Shown piece after piece: positions 6,161 to 6,632 of a DNA stretch of 6,632 bases (position 1 is its first letter; every line of letters begins with the position of its first letter). The notes under the pieces are model-generated. The model was not told the DNA's origin. It saw only the letters and a list, made by a program, of their open reading frames with translations, and searched no databases. Location of the stretch: NCBI GenBank assembly GCA_030607235.1, contig JAUWEX010000067.1, positions 1 to 6,632 on the forward strand, given 5' to 3'. The position numbers were made by a program, and so were the translations under genes. The stretch is from Planctomycetota bacterium. Its GTDB lineage: Bacteria > Planctomycetota > B129-G9.

Positions 6161-6632
6161 ATGACAATCAATATCGGTATAAACGGATTCGGCAGAATCG
6201 GCAGGCTCGTATTCCGCATCATGCAGCAACGCGACGAGTTCGAGGTCTTGGCTATCAACGATCTGGCCGACGCCAAATCGCTGGCCCACCTGCTGAAATA
6301 CGACTCCGTTTTTGGCAGATTCAACGGCAAAATCGAAGTCGCCGACGGCGCGATCGTCGTCAACGGCAAAAAAGTCGCCATTCTCAGCGAGCGCGACCCC
6401 GGTAGCCTGCCGTGGGCCAAGATGGGCGTGGACGTGGCGGTGGAATCCACCGGCGTGTTCCGCACACGCGACCAAATCTCCAAACACCTCGAAGCCGGCG
6501 CGAAAAAAGTCCTGCTTACCGTGCCCGCCAAAGGCGAAATCGACGCCACCATCGTGCTCGGCGTCAACGACGAAGCCCTCAAGGCCGAAGACAGGATCGT
6601 CTCCAACGCCTCCTGCACAACCAACTGCCTCG
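6161..6632 (+). CDS. gap: Glyceraldehyde-3-phosphate dehydrogenase (3' end beyond window)
   Basis: Phosphorylating GAPDH, which oxidises glyceraldehyde 3-phosphate to 1,3-bisphosphoglycerate in glycolysis and runs in reverse in gluconeogenesis. The 157 complete codons cover the N-terminal Rossmann domain, starting MTINIGINGFGRIGRLVFR with the dinucleotide loop GFGRIG (9-14). IND (32-34) supplies the Asp that favours NAD over NADP. VESTGVF and the entry to the catalytic domain, SNASCTTNC with catalytic Cys152, follow before the window ends at codon 157. The sequence LLTVPAKGEIDATIVLGVND is typical of bacterial GAPDH. It has its own strong promoter and ribosome binding site and is transcribed away from the argS operon; pgk or tpi may follow outside the window, but that cannot be seen. 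Confidence 0.97.
   Translation, partial: MTINIGINGFGRIGRLVFRIMQQRDEFEVLAINDLADAKSLAHLLKYDSVFGRFNGKIEVADGAIVVNGKKVAILSERDPGSLPWAKMGVDVAVESTGVFRTRDQISKHLEAGAKKVLLTVPAKGEIDATIVLGVNDEALKAEDRIVSNASCTTNCL

Overview
The window is chromosomal DNA from a bacterium, GC-rich by eye. It shows Shine-Dalgarno-led genes, a sigma70-type promoter, tightly packed cistrons and a Sec signal peptide. No rRNA, tRNA, transposase, phage gene, CRISPR array or complete mobile element was seen. The lineage cannot be fixed from the sequence alone. The ArgS signature motifs are atypical and could help place the organism once aligned.

Layout from left to right. (1) At 1-798 on the minus strand is the first 266 codons of a two-membrane-segment GGDEF diguanylate cyclase, cut by the left edge. 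(2) At 799-1141 is an intergenic stretch with an intrinsic terminator for the minus-strand operon to its right, plus repeated TTGA(G/C)TTAA-like elements upstream of the cyclase. (3) Between 1142 and 5972 four minus-strand genes form one apparent operon. In transcription order these are a secreted 585-residue protein of tandem beta-sandwich-like repeats, a GNAT acetyltransferase (6 nt gap), a PHP/HisJ-family phosphoesterase (1-nt overlap, TGATG) and argS (25-nt overlap). (4) At 5973-6160 is a divergent control region: an extended -10 promoter reading left into the operon, and TTGACC-16-TATAAT reading right into gap. (5) From 6161 to the right edge is the start of glyceraldehyde-3-phosphate dehydrogenase, cut after the catalytic cysteine.

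The four operon genes do not form one obvious pathway. ArgS serves translation, the PHP protein may be a histidinol-phosphatase, the GNAT substrate is unknown, and the first product is exported. The overlaps argue for co-transcription and translational coupling, not a shared biochemical function. The gap gene is a separate housekeeping unit sharing only the divergent promoter region.

I found no convincing novel multi-gene system. The points most worth checking are the altered HIGH motif in ArgS (RVFH at residues 129-132), the repeat architecture and recent 24-bp tandem duplication in the secreted protein, and the dyad elements around the gap promoter and leader.
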